From the NCBI RefSeq assembly GCF_023065955.2, contig NW_026622919.1, positions 2,430,501 through 2,494,500 of the forward strand: a stretch of 64,000 bases of DNA. Direction: 5' to 3'. The translations under genes were made by a program, and so were the position numbers. The notes under the pieces are model-generated. The model had not been told where the DNA came from, searched no databases, and worked only from the letters and a program-made list of their open reading frames with translations. This DNA comes from Ursus arctos (taxonomy: Eukaryota > Chordata > Mammalia > Carnivora > Ursidae). Of the stretch, positions 13,601 through 28,976 are shown piece by piece. Every line of letters begins with the position of its first letter. Position 1 is the stretch's first letter.

Positions 13601-16600
13601 GATAGCTCTTCCTGGAATATGAGCCCCATTACCCACCGAGCTCTCAAAAGGCTGCAACGCACTCTTACCACTGACGTTGTCGTCATAACTACAACATTTA
13701 AACTACGTTTTAGCTGTTGACAATCTTCCAAGGCGCAGGAAAGGCCCAGGGCCCGGCTACCCATCGTGTGATGGGAAACCCAGGCTCAGGGCCGCACGGT
13801 TCAAAGAGAAGCACGTGGTCCATGTGTTTCCTCCCTCAGGGACCCGCCAGGGCTCCCCGGCCTCAAGCCACTGACATTCTGGACCGGATCATCCTTGGAC
13901 ACTGAGAGCTGTGCACTGCAGGCGTTCGATGGCTTCCCTGGCCTCTCCCGACCAGGTGCCCATGACAGCCCCCCCCCCCCACCGGCAGTGTCAACCAGAA
14001 ACGACTCCAGACACTGCCAAAGCTCCCCGGGGGTCACAATCGCCTGCTTGAGAATTCCTGCTACTAAATGCCGTTCTCCACCCCGGCCAGAGATCGGAGC
14101 CAGCTGGCAAGTTGCAATATCCTGGCGCCCAGGAGCCCAGGTCACGCCCAGACCAGCGACAGGAGACTCCGGCGGAGTGCGCCCCCAGCGTGCACGCAGG
14201 ACGGCTGCGGCACTTCCCCAGCCAGAGCACCGCTCACCTGTGGTGGCAGTCCAGACCAGCCCGTGGCTGAGCCGCACGCCCGGGGGCATCTCGGGGTGCA
14301 CAGGAGGCACGTGGTCCCGCATCAGCCTCAACACCAGCAGCAGCACCATGCACACCAGCCCCAGCACGGCATCGCCCACCCTGCAGACAGACACCGGTCA
14401 CGGCATCGCCCACCCCGCGGACGGACACCGGTCACGGCATCGCCCACCCCGCGGACGGACACCGGTCACGGCATCGCCCACCCCGCGGACGGACACCGGT
14501 CACACCCAGGCCGGCCCGGGCATACACCTGTGCCCTCCGATCGCCCCTTCTGCCGGAAAGCTTCCCTCTCGACTGCCCTTCTCGCCTTTTCCTAAGACAC
14601 GTCTCCCTGTTCTATTTCCAATCTTCATTCAACACTTAGCGACCACGCAGGCCAGCGCAGGCCTGGGGGTCGAGGCCCAGACCACAGTGGTGGGAGGGCT
14701 ATGGGCTCACGTTTACAGCCATGCGGCTCTGTGGCTACAGGTGCCTCGTCTGTTCTAGAACGTTCACTTCTCACAGCCTACGATGCTCTGACCTGTCAGT
14801 CTCCAATTCCCCTGCCCCCCGACAAGGACCCCCGTAGGCTGCATGTCCTGGGCCAGGGAGCCCCTGGCTTCCAGTGGATTCAGCACCGCGAAGCCTCGAA
14901 GCCGATCAGGAAGTGGAGGAGAGGACAGTCCGTCACAGGTGTCCCCCACTCCCTCCCGGCCTCAGCATTCCGCCCCCCGCCATAGCTCCCCCAGATCACT
15001 GCGTCCCCTTGCTCCTCCGGCCAGGGAGATGTCCTGGATTCCAGCTGGGCTCCTCTAGGAGCCTCTCCCGTCTGTCCTCTAACCCGCCTGCCAGCTGGGA
15101 GAGGCCCTTCATCTGAAGAAGCCCCATGACCGGCGGTCTGGCTCTCATCCTCTCTCCCTGCACATTCTGTTTGCACCTGCCTCCCCCGTGCCCTGTTCTC
15201 CTCACCGAACTACAAACCTTTAGAGAGACTGATGCTTTTTCTCTGCGTGGGGCCCTCCCACTCCTACCACCCACAGAGGCTGTGTGCAGGGGCACGCTGA
15301 CCGGCTCTCAGGCCTTCAGCTCCCTGGGGCTGCTGTCAACTGCTGGATGCAATAGGTCTGGGCAGAGCTGAGAGTCTGCATTTCTGACCAGCTCCCCTGT
15401 GATGCTGATGGTGCTGCTCTGGGGCCCCTCTTTGGGTGGCCAGGCCCCAGAGGGCTGGAATACCTGCCACCTGGCCGGGGGGGGGGGGGGGAACCTGGGA
15501 AAGGGCTCTGGAAGGAAGAGTGGGACCACACAGCCGGCAGGTACCTGGTCTCTCCAACCTTGCGGAAGATCTGATACACTTGCAGGAAAAACTGCCTCGG
15601 GATATCTTGCAGTCCCAGGAGGTTCTGTGCAAACAGAGATTGTATTAGACAACCTTCCCCTGCAGCATCTCAGCACATCTCAGCCCCCTTCCTGGGGGCA
15701 CATCCCGAGGCTCTCTGGGCACCATCTGCCCATTCCCAAAGCCCCCAGGGGCAGGAGATCAGAATTAACCTCGAAGAAAGAGGCATTTCGCGTTTGGGGT
15801 CAATGACACTTCTTGGTGAATAATTCTTCCACATGAGGAAAATCATTCTGGGTGATCTCAAAGCCCGGAGACCAGTACGCCCATGCCCTGGTCCAGGGTC
15901 CACGGTCACTCTCTGCCTGGCCCGTGGGCCCCACTACCCTTGACACACCCCAGCCTTGCCACTGGCCTGAGGCCCACCTTCCAGGCACTGCCCCCCACAG
16001 AGGGAAAATCAGGTGAAGCCGCAGGCAGGACCACCAGGGGCTCTGAGGGCCTCCAGGGAAGGGCCGCTAGGGGACACAGGCGGGCAGGGTCCTTGCAGGG
16101 GAGAAGGGGTTCTCCTCTGTGTTTTAGTTCTTTATCCCGCTTGACTCCGAGTGGGGAGTGTTAGCGGGGTGGTCGAGGCCCAGACTCCCAGAGTGGCCAG
16201 ACTCCAAGGATCCCAAAAGCTGTGCACACAGCCCCGGATGGGAAACACACTGGGATTGGAAACACAGGATTCTGGGACCCGGGGGCTCCTGCCAGGACAG
16301 GTCAGGAGAACCCCCTCCCCCAACTCCTGACCCCCACCCTGGCCTAGGGCTCTCAGATGGCTGTCATGACCTAGTCAAGCTATTAAAGATTTAGGGAACC
16401 TAGCGATGCCAAGCACAAGCACGTAAAAAACGACCTTCTATGTATTACAATTACATAAAAGAACATCCCTGACACTGAAAAGGAAAGATATCGTTTCCAG
16501 AATAAAGGACAGACCATCCCACGGAACAGCACTTGCCAAGCTCACCGTGACATATGTGTGTACAGCACACACAAACTGTGTCCGCCCACACCCAAGGAGC

Positions 16601-19379
16601 TCCCTCCTCTTTCCGCGCAGATAATGAGGAACGTGCCTCCTGGAGGCGTCAGCACGATCCAAGGCAAGGGAGGGTTCAACCCAGCATCTGGCACACAGTA
16701 GGAGCACGGAGAGGGTCTGCTCCTTTCCTCTCGCTCACACCCTCCTGTCCCTGACTCTCGCTCCACCTCCATCAGGGACGCTGCCCTGGGCCAGCCCGGA
16801 GTATAGCCCGGGCACGGGAACCATGCCTTAGAGAGACAGGATGCTGACAGCAGATCCTGAGACAGGGGCAGGCCTGCAGGCTGCCACCAGGGGCCTCTCT
16901 GTACAATGTGGCCAGGCTCCGCTCTGCACACCCAGCCCAGCGCAGACCTACTCCTGCACAACGTGTGGGCCTGGGCGGCCGCAGCCGCAAGCAAAACCAT
17001 TCCTGCCCTTCGGGAACTTAAAACCCAACGAGAAGAGAGTAAATAACGTCCTCAGATCACTGATGATAATCGCTTCTACTACCTCTTACACGTATTTTTT
17101 TAAAGATTTTATTTACTTGTTTATTAGGGAAAAAATTATAAGTAGGGAGAAGGACAAAGGGAGACGGAAAGACAATCCCAAGCAAACTCCATGCTAAGCA
17201 TGGAGCCTGACGTGGGGCTCAACCCCAGGACCCTGAGATTACGACCTGAGCCGAAATCAAGAGTCGGACGCTTAACCGACTGAGCCACCTGGGCGCCCCT
17301 CTGTTCGGTATTTTTCAAATGCCCTATCTCTTTATATTTGTTTAAAACATGTTAGAGGAGCGCCTGGGGGATTCAGTCGGTTAAGCATCCGACTCTTGAT
17401 TTCGGCTCAGGTCGTGATTTCGGGGTCCTGGGGTCGACCCCTGTGTTAGGCTCTGTGCTCAGCAGGGAGTCTGACTCTCCCTCTCTCTCTGCCCCTCCCC
17501 TGGCTCATGCCAGTGCACGCATGCACACTCTCTCTCAAATAAATAAAATCTTAAAGAAAAAAGTACAAAAAATAAATTGAAAAAAACATTAAAACGAAAT
17601 CATCTAACTAGACGAGCACAGAGGAGTACTTTGCTTTCTACCATGCTGGCGGTATGCTGAGGGCCTGAGAGGCTGCGCTGGCAGCCATGTAGGGAAGGGC
17701 AGAAGGGAATCACCTGGGGAGGCGAACCAAACACGCTGGCACCAAAACTCCAACAGGGGCAAGGCTGTCATCACCAGTCACCCCAATTACTGTCCTACAG
17801 TCCCACCATCACTCAGCATCTCCCCCAAGGGTTCCCAGAATCAATGGAGACCCACTCAAGCACCTTGTGCTCTGAGCTCTGGAAGAGCAAGACATCAACT
17901 GGCCCACACATGGGGAAGCCAGCCTCGGTCCTACTACCCAGGAGGTGCCTGGCTGCCAACCAGCATGCCTACCTTGATCTGCCCGAAGCCGATGGTGATG
18001 GTGGCAGCGGATGTGAAACCTTTGATGACGGGGCAGGAGATGAAGTCCAGCAGAAAGCCTGCCGGCCAAGAGGGAATACTGAGCAGGTGGGCCCAGCTCC
18101 GCCCCGTCCCAGAGAACATGGATGGATGTGGGCTGGGAGAGGTGGTCTGTGGGGAGTGGGGCTAAGGACTGGTGGGCCACATCCTATCTGGACCGGTTTG
18201 GACAGCCCGGAAAGGGGGCTAGGGTCTGAGGCCCAGGGCACTCCTCCAAGTGTCCTGGCCTCTAAGCAGAATAGCAGAGGGCTGAGAGAATCCCTCTTCA
18301 CAAACACACAGGAATAGCCCTTGAGAGACAAAGCAGGAAAGGCTGAAGGTTGGGCCATCCCCAGGAGGCAGGTGCCTGGGTACCCCCTGGCAGGAAGGCC
18401 CAAGAGTCTTACCCAAGCGCAGGAAGCCCATGGCTAACTGGATGCAGCCGGACAGGAAGGCCAGCAGCACAGCATAGGCGGGCTCGTGGAAAGTGTAGAA
18501 GGAGACCAGGAGGGACATGATGGCCGTCGGGCCCAGCGTCACATCCCGGGAGGTGCCCAAGAAGAAATACACGAAGCATCCCATGAAGGCAGAGTAGAGG
18601 CCATACTGGTGGGGAGACAGCACTGAGCACGGAGGAGCGCACGGTGGGCCCACAGTGTCCCGGGGGGGGGGGGGATGTCTGAGCACAGGATCTGGGGCGG
18701 GCCGTTGCGACTACGGGCACAGCGGCGCACACAGGGCAAAGCACTCACCCTCTGGGAGCCATGTGTGGAGCCATAGCGATTAGGGGCCTCTTTTCTACCT
18801 GCACCCAGCTGGGTGCCAGCAGGGACGCAAAGTCCCTTGGGTGCTTGTCTCAGTCTGTGAGTCTAAGAAAGCGTTTTTGAGACCATGGTGAGTCACCCTG
18901 CTGGCCCCATCAGGCAACCCAGACTACCTCAGTGCCTGAGTGTGGCAAGTGTGACAAGAGCAGTTACAGGGCGTGCACCTGCCCAAAGGCAGTCACATGC
19001 TAGAGACTTTAAACCAAGACTTCTGGGGCCCCACAGGGCTGGGGTTCTGGCGCCCTGCTTGCCTGGAGGGGATGTGATGCATTCCTACTCTGCTGCACGG
19101 GTGAGGAGGCTGGGGCGGGGACAGCTGCTGGGGCGGACGTCTCACCTGCGGCGGGAGTCCAGCCACCTCAGCATAGGCCAGCGCCTGGGGAATGACTGTG
19201 AGCCCAACCGAGAGTCCCGCGATGAGGTCCATCTTCAGCCACTGCAGGGAGTAGTCCGGCAGCCAGGCCAGGATGGGGAGCCACCTCTGCACAGCCGCAG
19301 GGGAGCAGCAGTGGGCCTGCGGGGCCATATTGGCACCCGAGGGCCTGGCCGGACCCAACGCCTTCACAGAAGATGGCAT
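2594..19379 (-). CDS. SLC26A11: SLC26A11, sodium-independent sulfate/anion transporter (complete coding region, 16 coding exons)
   Basis: SulP/SLC26 anion transporter, known as a sodium-independent sulfate transporter of plasma membrane and lysosome-like compartments. Sixteen exons with GT/AG junctions and compatible phases join to 1821 bp, which is 606 codons plus stop and equals the human length. The start is the ATG at 19379-19377 (reads MPSSVKALGP, as in human). The in-frame ATG at 19394 would be used only if the exon extends upstream, and a good acceptor (cccaccccag) lies 2 bases before the chosen ATG. The N-terminal half is the membrane domain with the SulP signature GLTVIPQALAYAEVAG in exon 1; the C-terminus is a STAS domain. 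No frameshift or stop interrupts it. The gene is divergent from SGSH. The splice map is from my reading of the junctions, not from transcripts. Confidence 0.96.
4947..19379 (-). CDS. SLC26A11: SLC26A11 membrane-domain exons 1-12
   Basis: Coding exons, in transcript order: 19146-19379, 18413-18605, 17973-18058, 15545-15624, 14238-14380, 12718-12893, 12216-12288, 10323-10373, 8383-8443, 6919-6974, 6704-6844 and 4947-5074. They encode residues 1-474, the SulP transport domain. Landmarks are YGLYSAFMGCFVYFFLGTSR (exon 2), GFTSAATITIGFGQIK (exon 3), DMGAGLAVVPLVGLLESIAV (exon 7), ASQNNYRIDANQELLAIG (exons 7-8) and PVTGSFGRTAVNAQSG (exons 9-10). These are the conserved core helices of the family. 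Exons 8, 9 and 10 are very small (51, 61 and 56 bp). Exon 5 borders a minisatellite, and exons 11 and 12 flank a long polypurine tract. Confidence 0.93.
5886..6451 (+). repeat. Polypurine (GGA/GAGG) low-complexity tract
   Basis: About 565 bases that are nearly all G and A on the plus strand, with only scattered T or C interruptions; 5937-5987 is uninterrupted purine. The tract sits in the SLC26A11 intron between exon 11 (6704-6844) and exon 12 (4947-5074), so the pre-mRNA reads as a long C/U tract. Long open frames across it encode only Pro/Ser/Leu or Gly/Arg/Glu runs and are not genes. Confidence 0.92.
13139..13576 (-). mobile_element. CAN-SINE (minus) interrupted by a second SINE (plus)
   Basis: A minus-oriented CAN-SINE is split. 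Its poly(T)/tail part is 13139-13168 and its body is about 13382-13576, ending in gccacccaggtgcccc. A plus-oriented SINE occupies about 13169-13378, from the head ggagcctgggtggctcag to AATAAATAAATAAAATC. Imperfect target duplications (aaagattttatttat against agaatcttatttatt) flank the inserted copy. The pair lies in the intron between SLC26A11 exons 5 and 6. Confidence 0.85.
14371..14503 (+). repeat. 34-bp minisatellite overlapping SLC26A11 exon 5
   Basis: Four units start at 14371, 14405, 14439 and 14473; the last is about 31 bases long. Units 2-4 are essentially identical and contain ccgcgg where unit 1 contains ctgcag. In unit 1 that site is the true splice acceptor (on the minus strand) of exon 5 at 14380. 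Each unit carries 16 bases matching the exon start (14365-14380) and about 18 intronic bases. Confidence 0.93.
17101..17299 (-). mobile_element. CAN-SINE, minus orientation
   Basis: Runs from the tail (ttaaagattttatttac) to the reversed head (gagccacctgggcgcccc). It is in the SLC26A11 intron between exons 3 and 4 and faces the SINE at 17358. Confidence 0.85.
17358..17566 (+). mobile_element. CAN-SINE, plus orientation
   Basis: Head gagcgcctgggggattcagt, a CT-rich body and a tail with AAATAAATAAAATC. It forms an inverted pair with the element ending at 17299, about 58 bases away. Confidence 0.85.
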
Positions 19380-20099
19380 GCCTGGGGTGGGCATGGGGGC
19401 AACAGGGACCCGCGCTCAGCTCTGGGCTTGGCAGAAGCCAGCAGTAGGGTGGGGTCCAGGGCCCTCCGGAGAGGCACAGCTGTCTCCCCCAGGGGGTCCA
19501 AGCCAGATGGGTTAAACCTGCCTTTTTGCGGCTCCGGAAGGAAGCCAAACCTGTGCAGAAAGGGGCCTCAATAAAAGGTGTAGTCCCCGCCCTGGACCCT
19601 GCTCACTGCTCTCCCTGAATCCCACCTGCCCCAACCCCAGCTGCCTTCTTTCCACCCACACTGGCCAGGAAAAATGCGGTATGTGATTTCTCAACGAGAA
19701 ACTTAAACACTAATTAGACACCATGTCTCCTCCCGAGATAATTTATTTCTTCTTCTTCTCTCCCCAAAGAATTTAACGGGGAGCAGTACGAAGAGTAGCA
19801 GGGTCCACGGGGGCACCCTCGTCTGGCTGGGGGGCTGTGCCCGGGGCGGGGGGGGGGGGCGGACTGCAGCCTTGAGCGCCCCAGGCTTTCCCAGTGCGTA
19901 GCACGGCGGACTCCACCCACTACCGCGGACTGCGGCGCTGGCGGTGGGGGGGGGTCTCCCATTCTGAGGCCGCGCCTACCCCACCCCCCACCTGTGGCTT
20001 TCTCGTCCCTACAGGAGCGCGCAGGGGCTCTCACGGGCTCTGGGAGAGCGTCCGGGGCCATTAATTCGGGATGCGCAGCATTCTCTAGGGTCCAGGCGC

Positions 20100-20624
20100 C
20101 GCCCGCGCGCACAGCCGGCCCCAGACCACCCCTCAGCCCCCGACCCGGCTCTGGACACACCCCACACCACGCCTCCCACCCCCGAAGCCGCTAGCCCCGG
20201 ACCCTACGGTCTTAGGTGGGGACCTCACGCCGGCCGACCGCTCCAGCAAGGCCGAGGGCGGCGGGAACCTGGTGGGGAAGCGGTGGGGACGCAGTGGGGA
20301 AGGGTCCCTGCGGAAGGAGCCCGCACCCTTGGGCCCCGCGCCGTCCCCGGCGACCCCGACCCGTTCCCCGAAGCTCGCCCACTCCTCCCCGGGCCCCGGA
20401 ACCCGCGCCTCGCCCGCCGCGGACTCACCGGGCGCCGCAGCTCGGGGTCTCCGGCTGTCGCCTCAGCCAGGTCCGCAGGAACCGCAGAGGGAGGGGGAGG
20501 GAGGAGGAGGTGGGGCGGGGCCTGGCACGCACGTGACTACCTGGGGGCGGGACCTGGAGCGCGCGTGACCGCGGGGGGCGGGGCCATCGCACACGTGACC
20601 GCGGGCGGGGCGGGAGCTGCCGCC
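20100..20624. promoter_or_regulatory. Divergent CpG-island promoter of SGSH and SLC26A11
   Basis: GC- and CpG-rich DNA between the SGSH start codon (20625) and the first SLC26A11 coding exon. GC boxes (gggggcggg, ggcggggcggg) occur at 20543-20615. On the minus strand a consensus donor (cgcccg|gtgagt, exon edge at 20429) marks a likely noncoding first exon of SLC26A11. There is no TATA box. The shared position implies joint control of the two genes; transcription start sites cannot be read from the sequence. Confidence 0.75.
20530..20599 (+). promoter_or_regulatory. Three spaced E-box (CLEAR-like) sites
   Basis: CACGTGAC at 20530-20537, CGCGTGAC at 20562-20569 and CACGTGAC at 20592-20599, spaced 32 and 30 bases. 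CLEAR elements (consensus GTCACGTGAC) bind TFEB-family factors and are known in lysosomal gene promoters, with SGSH among the reported targets. The two perfect cores match 8 of 10 consensus bases. The last lies 25 bases before the SGSH ATG, so it may be in the 5' UTR. Confidence 0.55.
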
Positions 20625-26993
<6,369 letters not shown>

Positions 26994-27855
26994 GAGTCCC
27001 TGGGGGCACACGGGCGGCCTCCCCAGACCGGGTCCCCACCTTTCCAGCGGGTGTGGAAGGAGGGGTTCCTGTGGCCCACCTTAGGAGGGCTTTCCCTGAT
27101 GCTGGTGTCATTCCTGCCACTTCCTGGAGGGGAGGGCAGGACGTGTGCCCCAGCCCTTCGTGCCCTGTGGTAGGGGATACTGCTGTCCTTGTGCCTGAGC
27201 CCTGTCTCAGCATAGGAATTCCAGGGGATCCTGGAACGGGGGCCCCCAGTCCGTGAAGGTGAGGATGGCCTGGCAGGGGAGTCTCGTATCCTGGGTTGGG
27301 CTGGGGAGCTGGGGCTTGAGGTCCTTTTCATTGTTTGGAGCGGGTACCCCATGGGTGGCGGGCAGGTTCAGACCACGCTCTATGTAGAGACACACTGTGT
27401 GCCTTTTATCAGCCTCCGGTCTTGAAGAAATCTGTGACCAAGCCCGGGGCTTGTTTTGCGTCGTCCCACGGTCAAGCTGCTGACCCTGGCTGGGTTTCCA
27501 CAAGCCACTGATTCATGGCAGGCTCCCTGTGTGCTGAGTTTCATTCTGCAGTCTGTACAGGCAAGCACGTCCTTCATTTTGAACGTGCAAGGGTGAAGAG
27601 CCCCTGCCATGCTTGGGTTACTTCTGTCTGGCTGGACGCCGGGGCGGTGGCAGGGACGTTGCTCGTAGATGCACCACACCTGCCCGGCGTCCACCTGCCG
27701 GGGAAGCAGACGCTCTGCCTGGAAAGCCCAGAATGCGGGGGCTTCTCCCCTTGAGCAGGTGGGCTCCCGCTCCCTCCCTCCCCCCACCAGTTCCATCCTG
27801 GGGGTGTGGAGGGAGAGCCCCAGTCCAGGGCGCCTGTAAAAGCTTTTTATTTCAG

Positions 27856-28055
27856 GGGCGCCTGGGTGGCACAGCGGTTGAGCGTCTGCCTTCAGCTCAG
27901 GGTGTGATCCCAGCGTTCTGGGATCGAGCCCCACATCAGGCTCCTCTGCTGTGAGCCTGCTTCTTCCTCTCCCACTCCCCCTGCTTGTGTTCCCTCTCTT
28001 GCTGGCTGTCTCTATCTCCGTCAAATAAATAAATAAAATCTTAAAAAAAAAAAAA
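27856..28055 (+). mobile_element. Young ursid-type CAN-SINE between SGSH and CARD14
   Basis: Starts gggcgcctgggtggcacagc and ends in three overlapping AATAAA motifs (28024-28037) and a poly(A) tail. It is flanked by an identical 18-base target duplication, aaaagctttttatttcag, at 27838-27855 and 28056-28073, which marks a recent insertion. It sits where SGSH (plus) and CARD14 (minus) transcripts should end. Each duplication holds AATAAA on the minus strand. Confidence 0.93.
28024..28037 (+). promoter_or_regulatory. SGSH: SINE-borne AATAAA cluster, candidate SGSH poly(A) signal
   Basis: Three overlapping AATAAA motifs start at 28024, 28028 and 28032. I see no AATAAA or ATTAAA on the plus strand between the SGSH stop (26993) and this point, so these are the first canonical signals. 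Use would give a 3' UTR of about 1.05 kb. Many genes use variant signals, so this remains inference. Confidence 0.35.
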
Positions 28056-28063
28056 AAAAGCTT

Positions 28064-28069
28064 TTTATT
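28064..28069 (-). promoter_or_regulatory. CARD14: Candidate CARD14 poly(A) signal (original copy)
   Basis: AATAAA on the minus strand about 910 bases after the CARD14 stop (28977). It lies inside the 18-base target site that the neighbouring SINE duplicated; the second copy is at 27846-27851. Confidence 0.5.
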
Positions 28070-28976
28070 TCAGTGAAACATGCAGAAGGCCATTTTCTGC
28101 TTATGGTAGTGGCGGCCTGCATTCTAGGACAACGTCCTGAGGCCCCTGGGGTCGGGCGCTGCTGCCAAAATGACATGCAGTGTGCCACGGCGGGGGGCAG
28201 AGCCCAGTGGGGGGCCCCGGGGTGCTCGGCCCAACCGTGCCCATGTCTCCTGAGCTCTGGAGGTGGAATGAAGGTGCTATACTCTGGAGAAGGAGCCGGG
28301 TGGGCTGCCCGGTAGAGGGGGCAGATGTTGGGCTCAGGAGCAGCCCGGCTGCTGGGCATGGGTATCTGTGGGAGGTCCCTGAATTTGGGACGGTGGCCAC
28401 GAGACACAGACCCACTGAAGATACCGTTTCCCTTGCTGGGGAACCACACTTCCCAGTTTGTACACACGTCTTTCCGAACGTGGGTCCGTGAAGCAGGTGC
28501 CGGCCCTCCGAGGCTGGGGAAGTTAGCCAGGATTCCCTTACAAGGGGTCTGCACCTCTGCGGTGGGCGGGGGTGGCAGTGCCTTTGGAGGGGCAGCAGGG
28601 CTACCAGCCTGCTGCCTCAGTGGCTGGGAATGAGCCCTTTGGCACATTGAAATGCAAAAGGGAAGATCTGGGCCAGACGGGTGGTTTTCTGGGGCCTCCC
28701 ACTGGGAGGGCAGGAGATGTCCCACCACAGACATGTTCTTGGGGCCTTGGTTCAGACCATGGCAAACAAGCCTTGGAGGAGGGGGAGATGGTTCGAATGC
28801 CCATCCGTGACCTGTGCAGAGTGGGGTTCGAGGTTGGACCCCGGTGAGAGGGGAGCAGATGCCCGGGGAGCTGGGCTGGTATGGTGAGCACCCCCAAGGC
28901 TGTGCCCTCGAGGCTCTGAGCTGAAATTACAGGGACTTGGATGTCCCCACAGTTCCTGGAGGGGACTCCAGGGCCG

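Noticed and set aside
13895..14758. Open frame of 287 codons on the plus strand
   Set aside because: It is antisense to SLC26A11 exon 5 and runs through the 34-bp minisatellite. No family resemblance.
19380..19394. Upstream in-frame ATG of SLC26A11 (MPTPG before MPSSV)
   Set aside because: A good acceptor lies between it and the conserved start, and human begins at MPSSV. It would matter only if the exon extends upstream.
27380..28734. Open frames of 214 and 237 codons around the SINE
   Set aside because: They run through the SINE and the 3' UTRs of convergent genes, with low-complexity content and no homology.
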